This document shows, in pieces, positions 8,403 through 17,330 of a stretch of 64,000 bases of DNA; the stretch's first letter is position 1; each line of letters opens with the position of its first letter. The notes below the pieces were generated by a model. That model was not told the DNA's origin. It saw only the letters and a program-made list of their open reading frames with translations, and did no database searches. Made by a program: the position numbers and the translations under genes. This DNA comes from DASYXZ01 sp035308965 (GTDB taxonomy: Bacteria; Acidobacteriota; Terriglobia; UBA7540). The stretch is taken from positions 248,001-312,000 of the forward strand of contig DATGFN010000019.1 in the NCBI GenBank assembly GCA_035308965.1. The letters are read 5' to 3'.

Positions 8403-10052
8403 CTACTTTACTTCAAACGTCTCGGTGGGAGAAATAGTTTGCTTCTTGATGTTATCCGTCACTTTGATTTGTACCACGTATTTCCCGGGCTGAAGCGGCT
8501 CCAGATTAAGCGTCTTTTCCAAAGTTGTTTGCGCCCCGGAGTTGGTCAATTTGGACGGGTCCTCGGACTGATCGAGGATTGTCTTTCCGTCTTTGGTGAT
8601 GTCGTAAATCACATTCATGTTTGGCCGGTGCGTCTGAGGGTCGAGTGACAGGTTGTAAACCTGAAGGAAGATCCCCATCTTCTGATTGCGATTGAACGTC
8701 CGGTTCACGCTGGGGCGAACTTTGGTGCTGCCAATCACAAACGGGCCCGACCCTACCTGGGTGGTGGGCAACGGTTGGATCTGATCGGCAAGAATGAGCG
8801 AACTGTTATCCAGCTTCTCCTCACTATACTCGGGCACATGAATGCCCATGTCGATGGTTCCAATCCGGCCCGTGGTGTCATCCTTCACCACCACGCTGAT
8901 TTTGTATTGTCCGTGGCGCAGAGGCAAGGCCTTCTGGTATATCGACCTTAGCTCAGAGTAATGTTGGAACTGGTCCTCGGGAACATCCAACACCATGCTT
9001 TCCTGGAACGAAGTGACAAATTTTCCGCTCAATTGGTTGAGCTGGCCATAAACGTCGAGTACAGCATGCATCACGCCGCTCTTATTGGTAAATTGCAGAT
9101 CGCGGTTGGCCACTTGCACCGTAATGGGAGTCAGGACGGTATCATCTGTAATGCGAACGAAATCGGTGCGAACATCAAACGGCAATAAGTTGGATGACAG
9201 CTTGGCCAGCACGACGGCTTGCATGTCCTTAAACTTGACGGCGGGGGGCTTCCAGATTTTGGAATAGAGATCAAGGCGGGTAAATTCTTCCATGCTCTCG
9301 GGGGTGCCGCCCATTGCGGTCCCGGTCGTCATTCCATCCGTACGGGTGAACCGGTCGGTCTTAGAGGCCATACCCATTTCTTCCATCTGGGTCAGACCAG
9401 CTCCCGGGACGTGCAGCAAAGCGTCTTTTTCTCCGGGATCCATGGTCAGATGGTATTCCCCGGTCATGGTGGGATCCACAAACTCCAGTTCGACGTTGGT
9501 ACCGATCCCGTCGATATAACGGTAGCGCCAGGTTTCGAATGGGTAGGTGGCTGTCTCTCCTCCACCTTCTTCCTGGGGCCGCTGATACGTCCCACCGCTC
9601 GGGTGGGAATCGGTTTCATCAGCCGGGCCGTACATAATGTAAATTCGGCCGCGGTCCGTTTTCCAGCCCGGGATTCCTGAGGCGTAATGCTCGTTGGCGT
9701 AGGCGATGCGCCGATAGTATTCTTCTTTGAATTCGTTTTCAGGGGCGCCGGGGTTGGGGTTGCGGCGCTCCCAAAATGCTTCGATGAACTGCTCCCTTTC
9801 ATCATCCGTGCTCAAATTCTTGAACGATTTCCTTTCCTCATCGGTGATGATGTAAGGTACTTCCTCCTGAATCCACTTCTTGTAGGCGCTTTCATTTTCT
9901 TGCGCGGCCTTCTTCTTCCTTTGCTCCTCGGCTTTGTCGGATTTATCCTTCTTGACGGGAATCGCTTGGATGGGATGACTGAGCAAGCCCCCAAAGACCG
10001 CGGCGATGATAAGAAGAGTTATCCTTCCGATTTGATTAGATCGAGATGACAT
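8403..10052 (-). CDS. GWxTD domain-containing secreted protein
   Basis: The GWxTD motif is plain (GWKTDRGRIYIMYGP), preceded by the usual N-terminal region with ERKSFKNLSTDDEREQF and FWERRNP. The domain is common in Acidobacteriota and Bacteroidota proteins of unknown function. The rest is beta-rich, with a C-terminal Ig-like region ending PTETFEVK. I start it at MSSRSNQ (10052), which places a signal peptide (TLLIIAAVFGGLLS, cleavage near IQA) at the N-terminus; a start 42 bases upstream is also open. A Lys/Glu-rich stretch follows the signal peptide. Probably exported; its biochemical role is unknown. Same strand as the outer-membrane gene downstream. Confidence 0.82.
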   Translation of the reverse strand: MSSRSNQIGRITLLIIAAVFGGLLSHPIQAIPVKKDKSDKAEEQRKKKAAQENESAYKKWIQEEVPYIITDEERKSFKNLSTDDEREQFIEAFWERRNPNPGAPENEFKEEYYRRIAYANEHYASGIPGWKTDRGRIYIMYGPADETDSHPSGGTYQRPQEEGGGETATYPFETWRYRYIDGIGTNVELEFVDPTMTGEYHLTMDPGEKDALLHVPGAGLTQMEEMGMASKTDRFTRTDGMTTGTAMGGTPESMEEFTRLDLYSKIWKPPAVKFKDMQAVVLAKLSSNLLPFDVRTDFVRITDDTVLTPITVQVANRDLQFTNKSGVMHAVLDVYGQLNQLSGKFVTSFQESMVLDVPEDQFQHYSELRSIYQKALPLRHGQYKISVVVKDDTTGRIGTIDMGIHVPEYSEEKLDNSSLILADQIQPLPTTQVGSGPFVIGSTKVRPSVNRTFNRNQKMGIFLQVYNLSLDPQTHRPNMNVIYDITKDGKTILDQSEDPSKLTNSGAQTTLEKTLNLEPLQPGKYVVQIKVTDNIKKQTISPTETFEVK

Positions 10053-10880
10053 GTATGACCGCCCCGCCCTACACTTCTCCAGGAAGAAATGCATGGCTGA
10101 TAATTGAGATTCTATGTTTCACGTTCTGGAATGTCAAGCTCGTTCGCCCAGGGCGATCATGGAACCGCCCAAAAGCGATTCTTAACCTTATAGGAAGACC
10201 TTACACCCGACATCCATTCCGATGCCGCAAGTCGAAAAAAGGTGGCTCGCCTTTTCGCCCGATTCCAAGCGGCCCACGCTCATTAACATTTCCGTGGACC
10301 CGGCCCACCGGCAAGGAATTGGCCCGACTAATTGTTAGCGGGCCAGTGCGCCGGAACGGCTGTCCCACAGGCGCGGGACCACCTAGGTTTGGTGAGTCAA
10401 GAGACGGCGGTCCCGGCGGCGCGGGACTGGGGCTACAAAACAATCAATCTATACCTCACCCTCTAATTCCCGCTTGAAACATCGCAAAAAACGAGTAGAA
10501 TAATAACCAAAGCGGTTAACAAGGAGTCCAAGGTAATAGTGGGCCTGATCCGAGAGAGCCCGCGAATTATGTCCGGGAGGTTTGGTTTAGTATATTCGCT
10601 CGGCCCGCGCAGTCCGACCTCAGAAATCCCTGACATTTTTTAAGGAAACTTTTGGGGGGCGACCGCCGTATATCTTCTTGGATGGATATGGAGCGGGGGG
10701 CCGCGGATTGAATCACACCGACCTTCGCCGCTTTTGACCTAGGTTAAGGAACGCGGGCGGCCAATTCGGAAGCAACCCTTTGGCGGTTGCTCATATCGGA
10801 ATACAAACGCCCGAGCGCCGAGAGGCAAGAGTTTTGGGACCAACCACAGAATTGGAATTGGGTAAACGGAGGAACATAGC
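10053..10880. other. Long intergenic region between divergent genes
   Basis: About 830 bases separate the GWxTD gene (minus strand) from the export operon (plus strand). Open frames here have Pro/Arg-rich compositions typical of non-coding GC-rich DNA and no domains. Both operons must have promoters here; I could not identify convincing -35/-10 pairs. CGGAGGAA just before 10881 is the ribosome-binding site of the next gene. A small RNA or leader could be hidden here. Confidence 0.5.
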
Positions 10881-12383
10881 ATGACTACGGAAGTAATGTC
10901 GCCCGGTGGGACGTCAGCGGGCAACGGCAAGAAGAAGTCGCGGAAAAAAGTCATTCTGCTCGGCTTGGCTGCGGTGGTGCTGGTCGCGTTAGTCTTTTTC
11001 GCCATTTCCTGGAGCAAACGGGGAGTAGTTTCCGTCCAAACCTCCAAGGTCGGACGGCAGGATGTTGCTTCCATCGTGACGGCCTCCGGCCAAATCAAGC
11101 CTCCCCCCGAGGATCTCGCCAATGTGAACGCCAACTCTATGGGCAAGATCGTCGAGTTGCTGGTCCACGAAGGCGACCCGGTGAAGAAGGGCCAACTCTT
11201 GCTTAGGACCGAAGACGTGCAGCAGACCGCCGGCGTGCAAGGTCAGCAGGCCGCAATCTTGACAGATGAAGCAGATTTTGCGGCGAATCAGGCTAATGTC
11301 GATTCGACGAAAGCAGCCCTGAACACCGCCCAAGCGAATCTGGCCCAGGCCCAGGTGAAGCTCAAACAAGCCACCGACACTTACACGCGCGGCCAGCAAC
11401 TCTTGAAAGACCAGTTGCTCGCACCTCAAGACTTTGAGACTCGCCTGAGCGATTACGAAGTGGCCAAAGCGACCGTTCAGTCTTCCGAGTCGCAGCTCGC
11501 CCAAGCCAGGGCCCAAGCCCAACAGGCCATCTCGAATCGCGACATGAGCAAAGCTCGCGTGTCGCAGGCCAACGCCCAATTGAGGAGCTATAGCAACCTG
11601 CTCGCCCAGACCATCTACTCGGCTCCCATGAACGGGGTCATTACTTCGCTCCCCGTCCATCTGGGCGAAAACGTTGTGCCCGGAATCCAGAACCAGGTGG
11701 GCAGCGTCCTTTTCCAGATCGCGGATATGTCAGTGGTCACCGCCGAGGTGATGGTGGATGAGACCGACGTCATCAATATCAAGCTGGATCAGCCGGCGGA
11801 AGTGACCATCGATGCAGTCCCCAACAAGACCTTCAAGGGTAAAGTGACCGAAATCGGCCAAAGCGCCGTAAGCCGTAGCACCGGTCAGACAGCCACCACC
11901 AGCACGACCAGCAATGAGGAAGCCAAGGATTTCAAAGTTGTTGTCACGCTGGATAGTCCGCCTCCGGGTCTGCGTCCCGGCCTATCAACCACGGCTAAAA
12001 TTACTACGGCAACCCGCCAGAACGCCGTAACAGTTCCCATCCAGGCGTTGGCAATTCGTACCCGGCGTGAACTGGAGGAGAAGCCGAAGAACTCGGGAGG
12101 CACGGCGATGGCGGCCGAAAATCCCCAGGTCAGCGCCAAGGATAAAGAAAAAGAGAAAGAGGAGATCCAGGGATTATTCGTGGTGCAGGCCGGCATTGCG
12201 AAATTTGTCCCGGTGGAGACCGGTATCATGGGATCCACGGACGTCGAGATTACCAAGGGAATCCAAGCGGGCGACGAAATCGTAACCGGAAGTTACCAGG
12301 TGTTGCGGACGCTCAAGAGCAATACCAAGGTCAAAATCGAAAAAGCCCCCGCTCCCGGAGCAGCCCCCGGAGCGTCATCGTAG
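10881..12383 (+). CDS. Efflux periplasmic adaptor (HlyD/MacA-type membrane fusion protein)
   Basis: A 500-residue adaptor, first gene of an export operon, with a strong GGAGGA Shine-Dalgarno before the ATG. One membrane anchor lies near 21-42 (KVILLGLAAVVLVALVFFAI). Then come the split lipoyl/barrel-sandwich halves (first near 70-105, second near 235-270 with TIYSAPMNGVITSLP), a long Ala/Gln-rich coiled-coil hairpin (about 110-230), a beta-barrel domain, and a C-terminal membrane-proximal domain (VVQAGIAKFVPVETGI). It should link the inner-membrane permeases to an outer-membrane channel. No TolC-type gene is in the window. The substrate is unknown. Confidence 0.92.
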   Translation: MTTEVMSPGGTSAGNGKKKSRKKVILLGLAAVVLVALVFFAISWSKRGVVSVQTSKVGRQDVASIVTASGQIKPPPEDLANVNANSMGKIVELLVHEGDPVKKGQLLLRTEDVQQTAGVQGQQAAILTDEADFAANQANVDSTKAALNTAQANLAQAQVKLKQATDTYTRGQQLLKDQLLAPQDFETRLSDYEVAKATVQSSESQLAQARAQAQQAISNRDMSKARVSQANAQLRSYSNLLAQTIYSAPMNGVITSLPVHLGENVVPGIQNQVGSVLFQIADMSVVTAEVMVDETDVINIKLDQPAEVTIDAVPNKTFKGKVTEIGQSAVSRSTGQTATTSTTSNEEAKDFKVVVTLDSPPPGLRPGLSTTAKITTATRQNAVTVPIQALAIRTRRELEEKPKNSGGTAMAAENPQVSAKDKEKEKEEIQGLFVVQAGIAKFVPVETGIMGSTDVEITKGIQAGDEIVTGSYQVLRTLKSNTKVKIEKAPAPGAAPGASS

Positions 12384-12521
12384 GGTCTTAATTGTTCAGG
12401 TATCAGAAGTGTCCCGTGGAAACAAATGGCGGTCGGAGCGCGTGGCCGCCTTGCAGTTCGGAGTAAGTTACCGCGAGGCCTTTGCTCCAAGACGCCTCCC
12501 GGGAAGGATTACAAAACGCCG

Positions 12522-13256
12522 ATGGGATCACAAGTTGCTCCAACCATGAACGAGACCTACGCCCCCGCCGAAGGGGTGATGATCCGAACCGACAATCTCT
12601 GGAAGACTTATGAAATGGGCGCCATCCAGGTCAACGCCTTATGTGGAGTCTCTTTCCAGATTAACCGGGGCGAATACGTGGCCATCATGGGTCCATCGGG
12701 CTCGGGTAAATCCACCCTGATGAATTTGATTGGTTGTCTTGACACGCCTACGCGCGGCCAATATTGGCTTAATGGCCGCCTGGTGAGCGAACTCTCCGAC
12801 GATGAGCTGGCTTACATCCGCAACAAGGAAATCGGATTCGTCTTTCAAACATTCAACCTGCTGGCTCGCGCCACCGCCTTGCACAATGTCGAGCTTCCTC
12901 TTATTTACAATGGGACGCCGGCACTCGACCGCAAAGAGAAGGCGGAGGATGCGTTACGCAAGGTGGATCTTGCCGACCGCATGCATCACAAGCCCAATGA
13001 GCTTTCCGGCGGACAGCGGCAGCGTGTCGCGGTGGCCAGGGCCCTGGTCAACAGTCCATCCATCATCCTGGCCGACGAGCCCACCGGAAACCTGGATACC
13101 GCCACCGGGGATGAAATTATGAGCCTCTTCGACCGCTTGCAACAAGCCGGCAATACGATTGTGCTCGTGACCCACGAGCACGACATCGCCGCCCGCGCCC
13201 ATCGCATCATCCATGTTCGCGATGGCAAGGTGTTTCAGGACGAGCGGGTGAAATAG
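12522..13256 (+). CDS. ABC transporter ATP-binding protein, MacB/LolD type
   Basis: With the start at 12522 the protein has 244 residues and all ABC motifs: Walker A GPSGSGKS (57-64), Q-loop VFQTFNLL, signature LSGGQRQR, Walker B IILADEP followed by TGNLDT, and the switch His in VTHEH. The longer frame from 12426 adds residues with no homology, so the shorter start is preferred; GGAAGGA lies 13 bases before it. It is 138 bp after the adaptor gene and 18 bp before the first permease gene. It is the only ATPase in an operon with four permease genes, so it presumably energises all of them. Confidence 0.93.
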   Translation: MGSQVAPTMNETYAPAEGVMIRTDNLWKTYEMGAIQVNALCGVSFQINRGEYVAIMGPSGSGKSTLMNLIGCLDTPTRGQYWLNGRLVSELSDDELAYIRNKEIGFVFQTFNLLARATALHNVELPLIYNGTPALDRKEKAEDALRKVDLADRMHHKPNELSGGQRQRVAVARALVNSPSIILADEPTGNLDTATGDEIMSLFDRLQQAGNTIVLVTHEHDIAARAHRIIHVRDGKVFQDERVK

Positions 13257-13274
13257 CGCTCCGCGGGAGTCTCA

Positions 13275-14576
13275 ATGGCAGTCTTCAGCCAGGCACAACC
13301 CTTGATCCAAAGACGCGCGGCCCGTCGCCGCGAATTCGTAGGCGTATGGGTTACCGTTCGCGAAGCCTTTTGGCTCGCTGTCGACGCGCTGAGCACCCAC
13401 AAATTGCGCTCCTTCCTGACTCTGCTTGGCTTGGTGATCTCTACTTTTACTCTGATCCTGGTGATGTCCGTCGTGAACGGCATGAACCTTTATATTGCCA
13501 CCCACATCGCCAATCTGGGGGCCAATGTCTTTATCGTCCACCAATTCCAGTGGGCTCAAGGCGATGAGGAATGGTTGAAAGCGCGGAGGCGCAATCAGCC
13601 GATTCGCATGGACGATTATGAATTCCTGAAGGAAAACGTTCACGATTACAAAATGATCGGCGCCGACTCCTGGATGCACAATCCCCCCGATATTCGATAC
13701 AACGGTCACAACATCCAGGACACAAGCATGAACGGCGTCACCCCAAGCATGATCAACGTTGGGCAGGCTGAGGTCGAGTCCGGCCGATTCATCAGCGAGT
13801 CCGACTACGTGCACAGCTCCCTGGTTTGTTTCATTGGCCAGGACCTGGTGAACGAGTTTTTCCCGACCGTCGATCCCATCGGGAAGGAGATTACGGTCGG
13901 TGGCCAGCCTTTTCTGGTGGTCGGCGTGGCGAAGAAAATCGGCACCACCCTCGGGCAGAGTCAAGACAACTTTCTCCAGATTCCCCTGACGACCTTTGCC
14001 AAGGTTTTCGTGGCCAGACCGCAACTGGCGGTCAGCGTTCAAGCCTGGAATGGAACCCAGATGCCCGAACTTGAGGATGAAGTGCGCTCCCTGATGCGGG
14101 CCCGCCGCCATACCCCTTACAAGGAGAGCGACACATTCGGCATCAACGCCGCCGACACGATCATGTCCGCCTGGAACCAGCTCACGGGACAGATATTCTT
14201 CGGCACTATTGCCGTTGTGGCGATTTTCATGTTGGTGGGCGGAATTGTCATCATGAATATCATGCTGGCCAGTGTTACTGAGCGCACCCACGAAATTGGC
14301 ATTCGGAAGTCATTGGGCGCGCGCCGCCGCGACATTTTGACCCAATTTGTGGTTGAGTCGGTCGTTATGGCGGCGCTCGGCGGACTCTTGGGTCTCATTC
14401 TCGCGGCCAGTATCAGTAAGATCGTGGATACGCTTTGGTGGCCATCCACCGTCCCCACCAGCGCGGTAGTAGTCGGCCTTGGACTCTCGAGCATCGTTGG
14501 GCTGTTCTTTGGCATTTATCCCGCCAACAAGGCGTCCAGGCTGGATCCCATCGAGGCCCTGCGCACGGAGAATTAA
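13275..14576 (+). CDS. MacB-type ABC permease, module 1, first subunit
   Basis: A 433-residue FtsX/MacB-type permease. An N-terminal cytosolic stretch of about 40 residues precedes TM1 (SFLTLLGLVISTFTLILVMS). A periplasmic MacB-PCD domain of about 230 residues follows, then three C-terminal helices with the conserved sequence TERTHEIGIRKSLGARRRDI that couples to the ATPase. It ends 2 bp before the next permease start, indicating a heterodimeric pair. It closely matches the permease starting at 16031 (both begin MAVF.QAQ and share long identical stretches), so one arose by duplication. The free, non-fused arrangement differs from E. coli MacB, where ATPase and permease are one chain. Confidence 0.9.
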   Translation: MAVFSQAQPLIQRRAARRREFVGVWVTVREAFWLAVDALSTHKLRSFLTLLGLVISTFTLILVMSVVNGMNLYIATHIANLGANVFIVHQFQWAQGDEEWLKARRRNQPIRMDDYEFLKENVHDYKMIGADSWMHNPPDIRYNGHNIQDTSMNGVTPSMINVGQAEVESGRFISESDYVHSSLVCFIGQDLVNEFFPTVDPIGKEITVGGQPFLVVGVAKKIGTTLGQSQDNFLQIPLTTFAKVFVARPQLAVSVQAWNGTQMPELEDEVRSLMRARRHTPYKESDTFGINAADTIMSAWNQLTGQIFFGTIAVVAIFMLVGGIVIMNIMLASVTERTHEIGIRKSLGARRRDILTQFVVESVVMAALGGLLGLILAASISKIVDTLWWPSTVPTSAVVVGLGLSSIVGLFFGIYPANKASRLDPIEALRTEN

Positions 14577-14578
14577 GG

Positions 14579-15820
14579 ATGATCACTGCTCGCCATAACG
14601 TTCGTGAGAATCTCCTCCTGGCCCTCGATACCATTCGCAGCCACAAAGTCCGTTCTTTTCTCACCGTCCTTGGAGTGCTGATCGGCACCTTTTGTGTCAT
14701 CGTGGTGGCTTCGGTATTCGCCGGCCTCGATCAGCAATTTGTGGATTTGGCGCAAGGGTTCGGCAGCCGTACCCTTTACATCTTCAAATGGGAACCCGGC
14801 ATTCACTTTGGGCGGCTCTCCAAAGAAGAACGGATGCGCAAGCCGCTGACTTATGAGGATGGAATGGCCATCAAGGCGGAATGCCCGTCGGTGGAGTCGA
14901 CGGCAGTGGAGATCTTTGTCTGGGGGCCGAACCCCATCGTCAAATACAAGGACAAAGAAATCTTGGACGCGAATTTTCTCGGCGCCACGGCCAGTGACTT
15001 CGCTGTTATCAACGATGAGTTGGTGGATGGGCGGCTATTTACCGATGTGGATGATTTGCACCGGCGCAACGTCGCGGTGATCGGGGCGGACGTCGTCCAA
15101 CGCTTCTTTGACCACGTGGATCCCATCGGCAAGTCCATCACCGTGAACGGAGATCCCTATGAAGTAATCGGGACTCTGGCCAAACGGAAAGCGTTCCTCG
15201 GCGACAACGGCAACGACCGGGTGGTGAAGATCCCTTATTTTACCTTTAAGAAAATGTACCCGAACCAGAAAGAGCACTTCTTGCTCGCACAAGCCTACGA
15301 GGGAAGAGTGGATCAGGCCAAAGAAGAAATCGGCAACGTTTTGCGCCGCCAGCGCCACGTGAAGCCGACAGATAAGGACAATTTCGGAATCGCCTCAGCC
15401 GATTCCATCATTCAACAGTTTCGGCAGTTTATGTTCATGGTGGTGCTGGTGATGGTGGTGATTTCATCCATCGGCCTGCTGGTGGGTGGCATCGGCGTGA
15501 TGAATATCATGCTGGTCTCTGTGACCGAAAGGACGCGTGAAATCGGCGTGCGCAAAGCCGTCGGTGCGCGTCGTAGTGATATCAGTTGGCAGTTCCTTCT
15601 GGAGGCGATGACCCTGACCGGAATTGGCGGAACCATGGGGATATTGGGGGGATACTTGGTGAGTTTCGCCCTTCACGCCATCGACTGGCCCTCCAGCGTG
15701 CCGCTCTGGGCAGTCGTGTCTGGATTTACCGTTGCCGTCGGCATTGGGTTGTTCTTCGGAATGTGGCCCGCCATGAAAGCCGCGCGCTTGGATCCCATCG
15801 TAGCCTTGCGTTACGAATAA
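14579..15820 (+). CDS. MacB-type ABC permease, module 1, second subunit
   Basis: I start this at ATG 14579 (MITARHNVRENLLL), 2 bp after the previous stop and with GGAG just upstream; the longer frame reads through the preceding gene and is not credible. The 413-residue product has TM1 (SFLTVLGVLIGTFCVIVVAS), a MacB-PCD periplasmic domain, and three C-terminal helices with the coupling sequence TERTREIGVRKAVGARRSDI. It is paired with the preceding permease and is closely similar to the permease at 17331. Confidence 0.9.
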   Translation: MITARHNVRENLLLALDTIRSHKVRSFLTVLGVLIGTFCVIVVASVFAGLDQQFVDLAQGFGSRTLYIFKWEPGIHFGRLSKEERMRKPLTYEDGMAIKAECPSVESTAVEIFVWGPNPIVKYKDKEILDANFLGATASDFAVINDELVDGRLFTDVDDLHRRNVAVIGADVVQRFFDHVDPIGKSITVNGDPYEVIGTLAKRKAFLGDNGNDRVVKIPYFTFKKMYPNQKEHFLLAQAYEGRVDQAKEEIGNVLRRQRHVKPTDKDNFGIASADSIIQQFRQFMFMVVLVMVVISSIGLLVGGIGVMNIMLVSVTERTREIGVRKAVGARRSDISWQFLLEAMTLTGIGGTMGILGGYLVSFALHAIDWPSSVPLWAVVSGFTVAVGIGLFFGMWPAMKAARLDPIVALRYE

Positions 15821-15824
15821 AATC

Positions 15825-15839
15825 AGCCTAAAGTAGGCT
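15825..15839. other. Short hairpin after permease module 1
   Basis: AGCCTA/TAGGCT arms with a 3-base loop lie five bases after the stop codon, in the 210-bp gap between the two permease modules. No T tract follows, so it may only attenuate or stabilise the transcript. Confidence 0.25.
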
Positions 15840-16030
15840 CCTTGAGAAAAGGCTGGTCCGTATTGTCAGTTCCATCCGATTCCCCGGTGGTAAAATGAAT
15901 CAGCTGGCATCGTTTGATTAAAGCGAAGGATTGTCTAACCGCCGGGATCTTCTCGCCCCACCCGGAGCATGGCAATTGCGCTTTCGCCGAGCGGACTCTC
16001 ATTGCGCCTTGAACATAGGGAGAGAAATTC

Positions 16031-17329
16031 GTGGCAGTTTTTACTCAGGCTCAGGCCGCCGTTCAAAGGGCAGTGGTCCAAAAGCCCCACTACGTGGGCG
16101 CTTGGGTGACGGCGCGGGAAGCATTTTGGATTGCACTTGAGGCGCTGCGTGCCCACAAAATGCGGTCATTCCTGACGCTGCTGGGCGTAGTGATTGCCAC
16201 TACCACCTTGATTGTAGTGATGTCGATCGTCAACGGCATGAACGTTTATATCGCCACCAAAGTCGCCAACCTTGGAACCAACACGTTCGTCCTGTTCCAA
16301 TTCAAATGGGCCCAAGGCTTCGAGGCCATGCTGAAAGCCCAGCGCCGGAACAAGCCCATCCGTCTCGATGACTACGAATTCCTGCGGGAAAACTTGCCTG
16401 ACTATGAAGCGATCAGCGCCATCGCGCAATTGCAGCCCGGTCCTGAGGCTCGCTCCAAGGGACGGAGCATCGATGAAGTCAATTTGATTGGCGTGACCCC
16501 TAGCCACGTGGATATAGGCCGAGAGAAGGTGATTGAAGGCCGCTATATCACCGAACAGGACTACAACCATAATTCTCATGTCTGCTTTGTCGGACAGGAT
16601 CTGGTAGATAAGTTTTTTCCCGGAACTGATCCCCTCGATCAGGAGGTTACCGTGGCCGGCCAGCCTTTCCGCGTGATCGGTGTGGCAGACAGGGTAGGCA
16701 CCACATTTGGAATAAGCCAGGATAATTTTGTGATGATACCTCTCACCGCTTTCCGAAATGCATTCATGGCCCGCCCGGAACTTCTTGTCTTCATTAAAGC
16801 GCCGGATTCGAAACATATGATGGAGCTCGAAGACGAAGTCCGGGCCATGATGCGGGCTCGGCGGCATGATCCTTATCACGAGGACGATTCGTTTGGCATA
16901 AACGCTTCCGACACTTTGATGGACGCCTGGAAAAATCTTACCGGCACAATTTTTGCCGTAACCATCGGAGTAGTGGCCGTATTCATGGTGGTAGGCGGGA
17001 TCGTCATCATGAACATCATGCTGGCCAGCGTGACCGAGCGCACCCATGAAATCGGAATCCGCAAGTCTTTGGGCGCGCGGCGCAGCGACATCCTGTGGCA
17101 GTTTGTGATTGAGGCGGGAGTGATGTCCGCCACTGGAGGAGTTCTGGGCGTCTTGCTGGCATTGCTCATTGCGCGCTTGATCGCGATGGTCTTCACCGCC
17201 TCCGTTCCTTTTAGCGCCGTGATTGTAGGCGTCACATTATCCACTGCGGTTGGACTTTTTTTCGGCATCTATCCCGCCAGCCAGGCTGCCCGCCTCGATC
17301 CCATAGAGGCTCTGCGGACGGAGAAGTAA
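16031..17329 (+). CDS. MacB-type ABC permease, module 2, first subunit
   Basis: A 432-residue permease starting with GTG after GGGAGAG. It has the same architecture as the permease at 13275: N-terminal cytosolic extension, TM1, periplasmic MacB-PCD domain, and three C-terminal helices with TERTHEIGIRKSLGARRSDI. The two can be aligned end to end by eye, with divergence mainly in the periplasmic domain. That fits a duplicated subunit pair whose substrate-facing part has diverged. Its stop is 1 bp from the next start. Confidence 0.9.
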   Translation: MAVFTQAQAAVQRAVVQKPHYVGAWVTAREAFWIALEALRAHKMRSFLTLLGVVIATTTLIVVMSIVNGMNVYIATKVANLGTNTFVLFQFKWAQGFEAMLKAQRRNKPIRLDDYEFLRENLPDYEAISAIAQLQPGPEARSKGRSIDEVNLIGVTPSHVDIGREKVIEGRYITEQDYNHNSHVCFVGQDLVDKFFPGTDPLDQEVTVAGQPFRVIGVADRVGTTFGISQDNFVMIPLTAFRNAFMARPELLVFIKAPDSKHMMELEDEVRAMMRARRHDPYHEDDSFGINASDTLMDAWKNLTGTIFAVTIGVVAVFMVVGGIVIMNIMLASVTERTHEIGIRKSLGARRSDILWQFVIEAGVMSATGGVLGVLLALLIARLIAMVFTASVPFSAVIVGVTLSTAVGLFFGIYPASQAARLDPIEALRTEK

Positions 17330-17330
17330 T

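Noticed and set aside
10053..10880. Possible small genes in the 830-bp gap
   Set aside because: Frames are Pro/Arg-rich on both strands with no ribosome-binding site or domain.
13272..14291. Long minus-strand frame (339 residues) opposite the first permease
   Set aside because: His/Asp/Val-rich antisense translation of a clear MacB permease; a similar shadow occurs opposite its duplicate.
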